This document shows positions 1 to 7,067 of a stretch of DNA of 64,000 nt, piece after piece. The DNA is from CAYJLF01 sp964371055. Lineage in GTDB: Bacteria; Eisenbacteria; RBG-16-71-46; CAIMUX01. Within the stretch, counting starts at the first letter, position 1. Every line of letters starts with the position of its first letter. Under the pieces are notes generated by a model. It ran no database searches. It was not told the origin of the DNA and worked only from the letters and a program-made list of their open reading frames with translations. A program made the position numbers and the translations under genes. The stretch spans positions 62,001 through 126,000 of the forward strand of contig CAYJLF010000002.1 of assembly GCA_964371055.1 (NCBI GenBank), given 5' to 3'.

Positions 1-177
1 GTCGAGTGACACCCTCGCGGATCGACGCCGGAGGATCGCCGGGATGACGAGGCAGAAACCGAGATGGTAGACGGCGAAGGTCAGCCAGACGTTTCGCAGG
101 ACCCCGAGCGTGAGGACGACGGAGGTCGCCGCGAGTCCCATCAGACCGACGGTCACGATATCGTGCCGGTGGCTCAT
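1..177 (-). CDS. N-terminal part of a membrane protein (runs off the window)
   Basis: An open frame starts at an ATG (177-175) and runs without a stop to the window edge, giving 59 residues. After a short polar start (MSHRHD) it is strongly hydrophobic, with two likely membrane segments (about residues 7-26 and 31-49) followed by an Arg-rich stretch. A GGAG lies 3 bases upstream of the ATG, which is rather close. I cannot name the family; such N-termini occur in small integral membrane proteins, including CPBP-type ones, but no motif is in view. Confidence 0.5.
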   Translation of the reverse strand, partial: MSHRHDIVTVGLMGLAATSVVLTLGVLRNVWLTFAVYHLGFCLVIPAILRRRSARVSLD

Positions 178-546
178 TCGCTCCGGGGGTGCACGAGCTA
201 TCATTCACCCCGACGTTGAACCCGAGAGAATGGTCGCACAAGTCCTCCCTGCGGGTATTCGATTCGCCAAGACACGATTCGTCAAGTCACGACTTGACAA
301 GTCACGACTCGACTATGCGCGATCCGGCATCGCCGCAGTCTGCCATCCTCTTCACTAGCTATGGGTTATCCCCCGGTCCGCGACCGCTGATTGAACTCCC
401 GGATCTGTTCGTCCCACGCCTCCGCCCGGGCGTAGGTCTCGATCCAGAACGCACGGGTCGGGGCGGCCGCGAGCCTTCTCTCCGGCCTTACGGTCCGCCC
501 CTCACCGCCGCTCAGTCCTGCCAACACTTCCCGTCGCCCACGACCC
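178..546. other. Intergenic stretch containing a gene relic
   Basis: This 369-base stretch has no complete gene. It holds the leader of the membrane-protein gene at its left end, a run of near-repeated short words around 265-315 (several gtcacga/gtcaagt copies), and the relic at 366-452 described separately. The right part, 453-546, shows nothing I recognise. Confidence 0.5.
366..452 (-). pseudogene. Relic of the 3' end of a PLP-dependent enzyme gene
   Basis: Read on the minus strand, this stretch encodes about 28 codons ending in TAA that match the extreme C-terminus of the intact PLP enzyme at 2199-3677: FWIETYA, then EAWDEQIREFN. At DNA level 389-450 matches 2234-2295 in 59 of 62 positions. 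Two of the three differences change an amino acid. Upstream (above 452) the similarity stops abruptly. It is best read as the surviving tail of a duplicated copy of that gene, or as an end carried along by recombination. It has no start and no domain. Confidence 0.7.
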
Positions 547-1962
547 TCATGGCCGCGAATGGGCGGCTATCCAGGCGAGGATCGGCTGCCACGCCAACGA
601 CTGAGCGTTGTTGGCGAGGAAGAGGTCGAGGTGACCGTAATCGTGGAGGATCTCTCCCGGATTCGTGCTGATGACGAGCGTGGAGACATCCTGGCTGCCG
701 AGGAAGTCCAACTGGTAGAGCCCTGCCTCACCGAAGCCGCCGCGGCCGGTCACAAAGAAGACCGGCACCCGGATCCGGTCCCAGTGTCGATTCCAGGGCA
801 CGTCCGCTCCGCAGATCTCGTGGGCCTGATCCATTCCCGCCACGTTCGATTCGACATAGGACATCGTGCAGAGCAGATCGATCCAGGCCTCGTTGGTGAT
901 GTACTCCATGCCGATCGGCAGCTCTCCATCGAAGATGCCCGCGAAGAGGTGGAACGGAGGCACGCCGTAGAGCAGCCATGTTCCCACCGCGAGCGCGGCC
1001 TGGTAGTTGGACAGCCCCTCGAAGATCGGGGAGGCCCCCTGCGGGTCGTCTCTCGCCAGCAAACCGGCCGTGCGGAAGATCGCCCCCTCGCCATAGATGC
1101 CCGCCGCCACCTGACCCTCGTAGTACGGCACGAGAGAGCACATCAGCTCCCGCCACGGAGAGTCGTCCGGCACACGGACCACCATGTCCACGGGGATGAA
1201 ACCCTTCACCCGACGCAGGCCGGGGGGGAGCTGCGTGTCGCCATCGACGAGACCGAAGCTGATCTCCGCGCCGAAGCTGAAGCCGAGCAGCAGCATCTGG
1301 TCCCAGCCGTTGCCGCTCATGCGCCGCAGGAGGCGTGCGGCGTCGACCGCCAGGCCGAGGTCGGCGATGTGCATCGGCAGATCCCAGGTCGCCATGAATT
1401 CGAAGTTGGTCTCCTCCGGAGGCACGAGACACCAGCGCTGGTCGATACCCCAGACGTCGACGTCGTTTCCCGCGAGATAGGCCGCAAAACCGAAGTCATC
1501 CGGGAGGTGCGCGGTGTAGAGACCTGGGAGGAAGCAGAAGACGAAGTCGGTCGAGGCTCCATGCTGCAGGAAAACCGTCTCCTTCGTTCTGATCGGCCGC
1601 CCGGGGCGGCTCTCGCGGACAACGCGATGGAGTCCGAGCCGGTCGTACGGGCCGGCCCCGACCTGAATCTCGAACGTGTAATGGACGATGTCGCCCGTGA
1701 TGACCTGTCGATCGACGGAAATCACCTGGCACTTCTCAGGCGTCAGGAGCCGACCTCCGGCGAGGTCGACGGGGAGGCCAGCCTCATCGAGGGCAGGCCA
1801 GCCGGTCCTTTCCATGATCGTCAAGGCGATTCCCTCGGGCTGGGCGAGGGGCAACGCCGTCTCCGGCGGCGCGGTGGGAGGCGTCAGCCTCTCCTCCTCC
1901 TGACAGGCCACGATGGGGAGTAGCAACAGGACGGCAACGAGCAGGACGATGCGTCGGCTCAT
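547..1962 (-). CDS. Secreted alpha/beta-hydrolase (lipase-like) lipoprotein
   Basis: 471 residues. The N-terminus is a lipoprotein signal: MSRR, a hydrophobic run, then a lipobox ending at Cys (PIVAC) followed by Gln-Glu-Glu-Glu. The body has alpha/beta-hydrolase landmarks: an HG oxyanion-type motif (LQHGAS), the nucleophile elbow GFSFG, and a late His in a HDYGH stretch near the end. It probably hydrolyses an ester or lipid at the cell surface; the substrate is unknown. The start at 1962 is preferred over an upstream ATG at 2010 because AGGAGGAG sits 8 bases before it and the signal peptide begins there. The gene lies between the PLP-gene relic and the intact PLP gene, so it may have arrived within a duplication. 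Confidence 0.8.
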   Translation of the reverse strand: MSRRIVLLVAVLLLLPIVACQEEERLTPPTAPPETALPLAQPEGIALTIMERTGWPALDEAGLPVDLAGGRLLTPEKCQVISVDRQVITGDIVHYTFEIQVGAGPYDRLGLHRVVRESRPGRPIRTKETVFLQHGASTDFVFCFLPGLYTAHLPDDFGFAAYLAGNDVDVWGIDQRWCLVPPEETNFEFMATWDLPMHIADLGLAVDAARLLRRMSGNGWDQMLLLGFSFGAEISFGLVDGDTQLPPGLRRVKGFIPVDMVVRVPDDSPWRELMCSLVPYYEGQVAAGIYGEGAIFRTAGLLARDDPQGASPIFEGLSNYQAALAVGTWLLYGVPPFHLFAGIFDGELPIGMEYITNEAWIDLLCTMSYVESNVAGMDQAHEICGADVPWNRHWDRIRVPVFFVTGRGGFGEAGLYQLDFLGSQDVSTLVISTNPGEILHDYGHLDLFLANNAQSLAWQPILAWIAAHSRP

Positions 1963-2112
1963 GGGGCTCCTCCTGGTAGGGCTACACATTCCTTCACGCA
2001 CGTGGAACACCGGCGAAAAGTCTAGGGCGCAGGGTAGGGCTGGACAATCAGGAAGCTGGAAGCGTGCTCTGCCGATCGCCTGAGGTGAAGGCGGGCATTC
2101 GGACTAGGCGCG

Positions 2113-2129
2113 GCGGGATGCCATCCCGC
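2113..2129 (-). terminator. Possible terminator hairpin after the PLP enzyme gene
   Basis: GCGGGAT, a 3-base loop, then ATCCCGC form a perfect 7-bp stem about 70 bases past the stop of the minus-strand PLP gene. There is no T-run on the minus strand, so intrinsic termination is uncertain. Confidence 0.3.
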
Positions 2130-2198
2130 ATGGACCCCGGCCTATCGGTCGCTGTCGTGACGCCCGGGAGGGGCCGCCCCCGCAGCTTGCCCGCGCGG

Positions 2199-3677
2199 CT
2201 AACGTCCTTCTCCGCCCCCCACCCCCGTCCGTCGATTGAACTCCCGGATCTGTTCGTCCCACGCCTCCACCTGGGCATAGGTCTCGATCCAGAACTCCGG
2301 ATCCCAGAGCCGATCGAGTTCTTCGATGGTGCGTCCCTGCTGTTCCACCCAGGTGAAGTACTTGAGGTGATGCAGCGCTTTGCGCTCGTGATAGGTGAGT
2401 TCGCGCAGGTGGTCGGTGCCGATCCCCTCGAGGTAGCGGCTGAAGTCGCGGGCGGCGCGCTCGGCGCTGTACGGACCTCGCTCGGCGTGGAGCTCCGCCA
2501 GACGTGAGCGGTAGAGCTCGACCGAGTCGGTCAGGATCGTGAAGACGCAGTCGCGCGGCCCGAGCTCGTAGTAGCGCGCGGTCTGGATCGAGGCGACGAG
2601 GTTGCACCAGGACGAGATGCCGAGCAGCGGAAGCTGTGCCAGGAACGACTCCGACATCCCCTGCGTGCCCAGCCAGCGGCGTCCCGCCTCTTCGTTGGCC
2701 AGGCGCAGCAGCGACATGCACTGCTCGTCGTCGACTCCAGAGACGAGGTCGGTCTGGCGCACGTCGTGGATCCAGGGAACGTGCTTGTCGCCGATCCCCT
2801 CGATCCGGTGCGCGCCATAGCCGCTCTGCAGCAGCGTCGGGCACTGCAGCGCCTCGGCGGCGGTGATGGTCAATCCGGGGAAGCGGGTCTTGAGGTAGTC
2901 GCCCGCCGCGATCGTGCCGGCCGAGCCGGTGGCGCTGACGAAGGCGCGGAGGTGCTCGCCCTCCCCGCGGAGCGCGTCCCAGGTCTCCTCGATCGCCGTC
3001 CCGGTCGTGTGGTAGTGCCAGACCGCGTTGCCGAACTCGTCGAACTGGTTGAAGATCACGATCTCGTCGCCGCGCTCGCGGCGCAGCAGGTGGCAGCGAT
3101 CGTAGATTTCCTTCACGTTCGACTCCGAGCCGGGAGTGGCGAAGATCTCGTCCGCTCCCGTCGCGCGCAGCCACTCGAACCGCTCGCGGCTCATCTCCTC
3201 GGGCAGGATCGCCACCGAAGGGCAGGCGAGGAGCGCGCAATCGAAGACGCCGCCGCGGCAGTAGTTGCCGGTCGAGGGCCAGACCGCCTTCTGCCGCGTC
3301 GGATCGAACCCGCCGCTGACGAGGCGCGGCACGAGGCAGCCGAAGGCGGCGCCGACCTTGTGCGCGCCGGTCGGGAAGTGCTTGCCGATAAGTCCCACGA
3401 TCCGGGCCGGCACGCCGGTGAAGCTGGACGGAAACTCCACCCAGTTGGTGCCGCCGTGCAGCCCGCCTCGCTCCACCGGTTCGTTCTTCCAGGTGATCCG
3501 GAAGAGGTTCACGGGGTCGAGGTCGTCCATCCCGGTCACGCGCAACCGGGCGCTGATCGCATCGTCGATCCCCGAAGGGTCCCGGAGTTCGGCAAAGGTC
3601 GGGATCCGGATCCCCCTCTCCCGGCAGCGGTCGATGGCGTGGTGAAGGGCGAGTTCGCGATCGGAGGTGGCGCTCAT
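2199..3677 (-). CDS. PLP-dependent fold-type-II enzyme (cysteine synthase / threonine synthase-like)
   Basis: 492 residues. The likely PLP Schiff-base lysine lies in FPTGAHKVGAAFG (about residues 90-102). Fold-type-II features follow: an N-Y-C-R-G-G segment, NQFDEFGN, and a Ser/Gly phosphate-binding loop SATGSAGTIAAGDYL. The enzyme would carry out a beta-elimination, beta-replacement or ammonia-lyase reaction on an amino acid; the substrate cannot be read from the sequence. It is longer than cysteine synthase (about 300), with a C-terminal extension rich in charged helices. It does not look like YgeX diaminopropionate ammonia-lyase, although that enzyme also sits among purine-catabolic molybdenum genes. 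The start at 3677 overlaps the xdhC stop by 4 bases (ATGA), so the two are translationally coupled; a longer upstream start would run inside xdhC. Confidence 0.8.
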   Translation of the reverse strand: MSATSDRELALHHAIDRCRERGIRIPTFAELRDPSGIDDAISARLRVTGMDDLDPVNLFRITWKNEPVERGGLHGGTNWVEFPSSFTGVPARIVGLIGKHFPTGAHKVGAAFGCLVPRLVSGGFDPTRQKAVWPSTGNYCRGGVFDCALLACPSVAILPEEMSRERFEWLRATGADEIFATPGSESNVKEIYDRCHLLRRERGDEIVIFNQFDEFGNAVWHYHTTGTAIEETWDALRGEGEHLRAFVSATGSAGTIAAGDYLKTRFPGLTITAAEALQCPTLLQSGYGAHRIEGIGDKHVPWIHDVRQTDLVSGVDDEQCMSLLRLANEEAGRRWLGTQGMSESFLAQLPLLGISSWCNLVASIQTARYYELGPRDCVFTILTDSVELYRSRLAELHAERGPYSAERAARDFSRYLEGIGTDHLRELTYHERKALHHLKYFTWVEQQGRTIEELDRLWDPEFWIETYAQVEAWDEQIREFNRRTGVGGGEGR

Positions 3678-4453
3678 CGGGCAGGTCCTTTCTGAATGAT
3701 TTCGGCGGCGATCGCGATGGCGATCTCTTCCGGCGTGCGCGAGCCGATCGACAGGCCGATCGGGCAATGGATCGAATCGAGCCAGGCCCTCGGAATCCCC
3801 TCCATCTCGAGCGCGCGGCGGGTCTCGGCCCACTTCCGCGCGCTGCCGATCATGCCGACATAGCCGGAATAGTCGCGCGGCGCGATGGCGCGGAGGATCG
3901 CGCCGTCGAGGAGATGATCGTGGGTGAAGATGACGAGGTGGCTGTAGCCGGACAGCTCCTCCCGCGCGGCGAAGGCGCCGGGATCGTCCTCCACCCGCGC
4001 GAAGGCGGCGGGGAAGCGATCGGAGGAGAGGAGTTCGTGCCGGCCGTCGACCACGGAGTGCGCCCAGCCGAGCTGCGCGCAGAGACGGGCGAAGGCGAGC
4101 GCCACATGCCCGGCGCCAAAGAGCAGAAGGCGCCGCGCCGGGGCGAAGATCTCGAACGACATCATCGCCCGGCCCCCGCAGAGGGCGCCGATCCCTCCCT
4201 CGGAATCGGGATCGAGGTCGAACGTGCGAACACCGCCTCGCCCCGACGCGAGACGCGCGAGCGCCTCCTCCTGGGCCAGGCGCTCGACCGCGCCTCCGCC
4301 GACCGTTCCCTGGGTGGCTCCTCCCGGCCGGACGATCATCTTTTGTCCCGGCGACGCGGGCGAGGATCCCTCGACCTCGAGCACGGTCACGAGGGCGAAT
4401 CCCTCGCCGCGATCCAACGCCGCGACGGCGGCGCGGAGGATTTCGTGTGTCAT
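3674..4453 (-). CDS. xdhC: XdhC-type molybdenum-cofactor insertion/sulfuration chaperone
   Basis: 259 residues. XdhC family proteins bind molybdenum cofactor and hand its sulfurated form to xanthine dehydrogenase-type enzymes. The N-terminal part has the family motif VEGSSPASPGQKMIV and the TVGGGAVE loop; then a Cys-containing GIGALCGG stretch; then a Rossmann half with LLLFGAGHVA (about residues 107-116) and a C-terminal GMIGSARKW segment. All are typical of XdhC/CoxI. The ATG at 4453 is chosen over the one at 4465 because GGAGG lies 7 bases upstream. Its stop overlaps the start of the PLP enzyme. The hydroxylase it should serve is encoded on the same strand at 7064-10811, separated by two opposed genes. 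Confidence 0.9.
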   Translation of the reverse strand: MTHEILRAAVAALDRGEGFALVTVLEVEGSSPASPGQKMIVRPGGATQGTVGGGAVERLAQEEALARLASGRGGVRTFDLDPDSEGGIGALCGGRAMMSFEIFAPARRLLLFGAGHVALAFARLCAQLGWAHSVVDGRHELLSSDRFPAAFARVEDDPGAFAAREELSGYSHLVIFTHDHLLDGAILRAIAPRDYSGYVGMIGSARKWAETRRALEMEGIPRAWLDSIHCPIGLSIGSRTPEEIAIAIAAEIIQKGPAR

Positions 4454-4533
4454 GGGATCCTCCATTCAGGCAGCCGCCGATCGGTTGCCGCGTCGCTTTG
4501 CGACCGGAGCAACCGACTGACTGCGTCCATGTT

Positions 4534-4550
4534 GCGTGGTTGTACCACGC
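4534..4550. promoter_or_regulatory. Palindromic operator candidate between divergent genes
   Basis: GCGTGGT-tgt-ACCACGC is a perfect 7-bp inverted repeat with a 3-base centre. It lies in the 206-base gap between divergently transcribed xdhC (start 4453) and the SUMF-like gene (start 4660). A partial repeat of its right arm (ccacgcaatc) follows near 4567. Its place and symmetry suit a repressor site acting on one or both promoters; the regulator is not identifiable here. Confidence 0.45.
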
Positions 4551-4659
4551 GATTGCGAGGTCACGCCACGCAATCCCGTTGTCTTCCGCTCGAAGTCGTC
4601 ACTATTGTGAAGCCACTCAGGACATCGCGCCACACCCCCGCCAGCCAGGAGGCAACGCC

Positions 4660-5613
4660 ATGAGACTGCGCCATCTCTCTCCCGCGAGGCAGCTCCCCGC
4701 CCGCACTCTGCTCGGCCTCTCCGCGGCGCTGATCCTCGTGGTTGTCCCGGCCGCCGCCGCGCCGGCACCCGACGCACCGCCCGGCGACGAGGCCGGCCCT
4801 CCCGGGATGATCTGGATTCCGGCGGGACCGGTGCGGATGGGACAGGAGGAGATCGCCACTCCCGTGCACGACGTCCAGGTCGAGGGATTCTGGATCGACG
4901 CCCGCGAAGTCTCGAACGGCCAGTACCAGGCGTTCATCGAGGCCGGGGGATACTCCACCGAGGCTTGGTGGAGTCCGGCCGGCTGGGCGTGGCGCGTGGC
5001 GTCGAAGACGACGGCGCCCGCCTCCTGGAAGGACCCGGTCTGTCGCGGCGGCGGCCTCAAGGGAAACGAGAGCTATCCCGTAGTGGGCGTCTCCTGGTGG
5101 GAGGCGGATGCCTATTGCCGCTGGGCCGGCCGGCGCTTGCCGACCGAAGCGGAGTGGGAGAAGGCCGCCAAGGGCGGATGTGAAATCTGGGGTGATCCCG
5201 ATCGCTGCGATGCCGCTGACACGCCGACTGGTCCGTGGGGCGACGAGATCAGCGGCGCCCACGCGAACTACTGGGACAGCGGCGATCCGTTCGACAACGG
5301 CCCCACCCCGGTCGGCTTCTACAACGGAGACGAGTCGCGCGACTTCTTTACGATCGACAGCGTCAGTCCCTACGGCTTGTACGACGTCGTCGGAAACGCC
5401 CACGAGTGGACCAGCTCCAGGCACCTGGACTATCCCTACGATCCCATGGACGGCCGCGAGGCGCCGCCGGCCGCGATGACCGAGTGCTGTCTGGTGGTCC
5501 GCGGCGGTTCCTGGAACAACGTCGTCAGCGCGCTCCCTTCCGCCAAGCGGGTCAACCTCCGTCCGCACGAACGCTTCAACGGGCTCGGCTTCCGCACCGC
5601 ACAATCGAAGTGA
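4660..5613 (+). CDS. Secreted SUMF1/FGE-fold (formylglycine-generating enzyme-like) protein
   Basis: 317 residues. A signal peptide (about 1-35, ending in an Ala-rich run) precedes a full FGE-sulfatase/SUMF domain: entry motif MIWIPAGPVRMG, PVVGVSWWEADAYCRW, RLPTEAEWEKAA, GLYDVVGNAHEWT, and RGGSW...GLGFRTA at the C-terminus. The two Cys that bind copper in genuine FGE normally lie 2 and 7 residues after the Trp/Tyr of RGGSW; here both are other residues (Asn and Leu). Sulfatase activation is therefore unlikely, and a binding or structural role of the fold is more probable. AGGAGG lies 9 bases before the ATG. It is transcribed divergently from xdhC and interrupts the purine cluster. Confidence 0.85.
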   Translation: MRLRHLSPARQLPARTLLGLSAALILVVVPAAAAPAPDAPPGDEAGPPGMIWIPAGPVRMGQEEIATPVHDVQVEGFWIDAREVSNGQYQAFIEAGGYSTEAWWSPAGWAWRVASKTTAPASWKDPVCRGGGLKGNESYPVVGVSWWEADAYCRWAGRRLPTEAEWEKAAKGGCEIWGDPDRCDAADTPTGPWGDEISGAHANYWDSGDPFDNGPTPVGFYNGDESRDFFTIDSVSPYGLYDVVGNAHEWTSSRHLDYPYDPMDGREAPPAAMTECCLVVRGGSWNNVVSALPSAKRVNLRPHERFNGLGFRTAQSK

Positions 5614-5867
5614 GGAGCGGTCCAACGACGGTCCTGAGCTGCGGTTTCCGACGGGCGCACCTCCGTTCGCGAGGCTGGTCTGATGCCGAGGATCGCAGTC
5701 GCGTTGGATCACGGACGAGCCTGAACGTGCTTGTCGCAGCAGGGGGCTGATCTCCCTCGCGCGGGACATGAGAAGCAGACGCTCATTCATCTTCTCTGGT
5801 GACGTGCGTGGGTGATGAAGTACGATCGCGAACTTGCTCACACAAATCGAACGAACGGAGGAACCCC

Positions 5868-6470
5868 TTGTCGAAGATCATCTCCACTCTCTTTGTGGTC
5901 ACGTTGCTTGTTCTCGGCTCGGCCGCGTCGGCGCTCACCCTGAGCTTCGACACGCCCCTCGGAATGACGGGGGCGCAGGAAGCCGCGCCGACGCCGTCGC
6001 CGGGCACGGGTATGGGCACGGTCACCTACGATTCGGTCACCCACTTCCTGGACGTCACGATGACCTGGTCCGATCTGCTGGGGCCCACGACGGCGTCGCA
6101 TCTGCACGTGGGACAAGGGCCAGGAACGAACGGTGGCATCGCCGTCGGTTTCCCGGGCTTTCCTGCCGGCGTCTTCGCGGGCGCCTACGCCGCCGCCTTC
6201 GATCTCACCGATCCTTCGGTCTACAACGCTTCCTTCGTGAATGCTCATGGCGGGACGGTGGAGCTCGCCGAGGCGGCCCTGCTGACCGCGTTGGGCGAGG
6301 GGCGGGCTTACCTGAACATCCACACCAGCATGTACCCGGCGGGCGAGATTCGGGGCGACCTGGCGCCGGTGGCCGCTCCGATCCCGGAGCCCGGCACGCT
6401 CTTTCTGGTCGGCATCGGCGCGGTGTTCGCCGGTATCGCTCGGTGGCGCCGGGGGAGAGCCCGGGGTTGA
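5868..6470 (+). CDS. CHRD-domain protein with PEP-CTERM sorting tail
   Basis: 200 residues from a TTG start, chosen because GGAGG sits 6 bases upstream and a signal peptide begins right there (SKIISTLFVVTLLVL...SAASA). The middle is a CHRD domain: the TASHLHVGQGPG motif, SFVNAHGG, and the ending AYLNIHTSMYPAGEIRGDL. The C-terminus has PIPEPGTLFLVG, a hydrophobic stretch and an Arg-rich end, which is the PEP-CTERM tripartite signal processed by exosortase. The protein is presumably exported and anchored or released at the cell surface. Its TGA abuts the convergent mocA stop with no gap. No exosortase gene is in this window. Confidence 0.85.
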   Translation: MSKIISTLFVVTLLVLGSAASALTLSFDTPLGMTGAQEAAPTPSPGTGMGTVTYDSVTHFLDVTMTWSDLLGPTTASHLHVGQGPGTNGGIAVGFPGFPAGVFAGAYAAAFDLTDPSVYNASFVNAHGGTVELAEAALLTALGEGRAYLNIHTSMYPAGEIRGDLAPVAAPIPEPGTLFLVGIGAVFAGIARWRRGRARG

Positions 6471-7067
6471 TCAGGCTGTGATCTCCCCTTCGTTCCGATT
6501 GCGGTGAATCCCCGGATCCTCGACCGGCACTTCGATGACGCGCTTCGGATCGCGACGCAAGACGGCGTGCAGCGGCTCGTCGGGTCCGAGCATGCTGACC
6601 TCCGGCCAGAGGTCGCGTCCGAGGAGGATCGGGTGGCCTCGGCGGCCGCCCTCTGTGGGCACGAAGATGCAACGCTCGGGTCCCGGATTGTCGGGAGTGG
6701 CGGCGACGAACGCCTCTCCGAGGGAGCGGATCGTGTCGGGCCGGACCTCGGGGAAGTCGACCTGATGGAGGAGTACGCCGCGCGCGGCTTCGATCTCGCG
6801 CCAGCCGCACTGCAGGCTTCCGGTCCGTCCGTGGCGCCAGGCTGGGTTGAGGACGACCGAGACGTGACCAGCTTCCTCCCGCACCAGCGGGCGGATCTCC
6901 TCGTGCCGCGCCCCCAACACGACGACGATGTGGCCGAGCCCTGCCTCGCGGAGCAGCCTGACCGCGATCTCGATCCAGGTTTGTCCGTTCGTGACGGCCA
7001 GTGCCTTGGGGCCGCCGGCGCGGGAGCCCTCGCCGGCCGCGAGGATCAGACCGGCGAGTTCACTCAT
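6471..7067 (-). CDS. mocA: MocA-like molybdenum cofactor cytidylyltransferase (NTP transferase)
   Basis: 198 residues. MobA/MocA-type nucleotidyltransferases attach CMP (or GMP) to molybdopterin to form the dinucleotide cofactor. The signature is the N-terminal LILAAGEGSRAGGPKAL nucleotide-binding loop (about residues 7-23), followed by VVVLGA, then HQVDFP carrying the metal-binding Asp, and GRRGHPILL. The gene overlaps the 3' end of the Fe-S/FAD subunit by 4 bases (ATGA), so it is co-translated with the hydroxylase. It fits as the enzyme tailoring cofactor for the xanthine dehydrogenase-like complex. Length is normal for the family. Confidence 0.88.
   Translation of the reverse strand: MSELAGLILAAGEGSRAGGPKALAVTNGQTWIEIAVRLLREAGLGHIVVVLGARHEEIRPLVREEAGHVSVVLNPAWRHGRTGSLQCGWREIEAARGVLLHQVDFPEVRPDTIRSLGEAFVAATPDNPGPERCIFVPTEGGRRGHPILLGRDLWPEVSMLGPDEPLHAVLRRDPKRVIEVPVEDPGIHRNRNEGEITA

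Noticed and set aside
559..1923. Plus-strand open frame opposite the hydrolase lipoprotein
   Set aside because: Antisense shadow of a gene with a signal peptide, a GxSxG motif and a good ribosome site.
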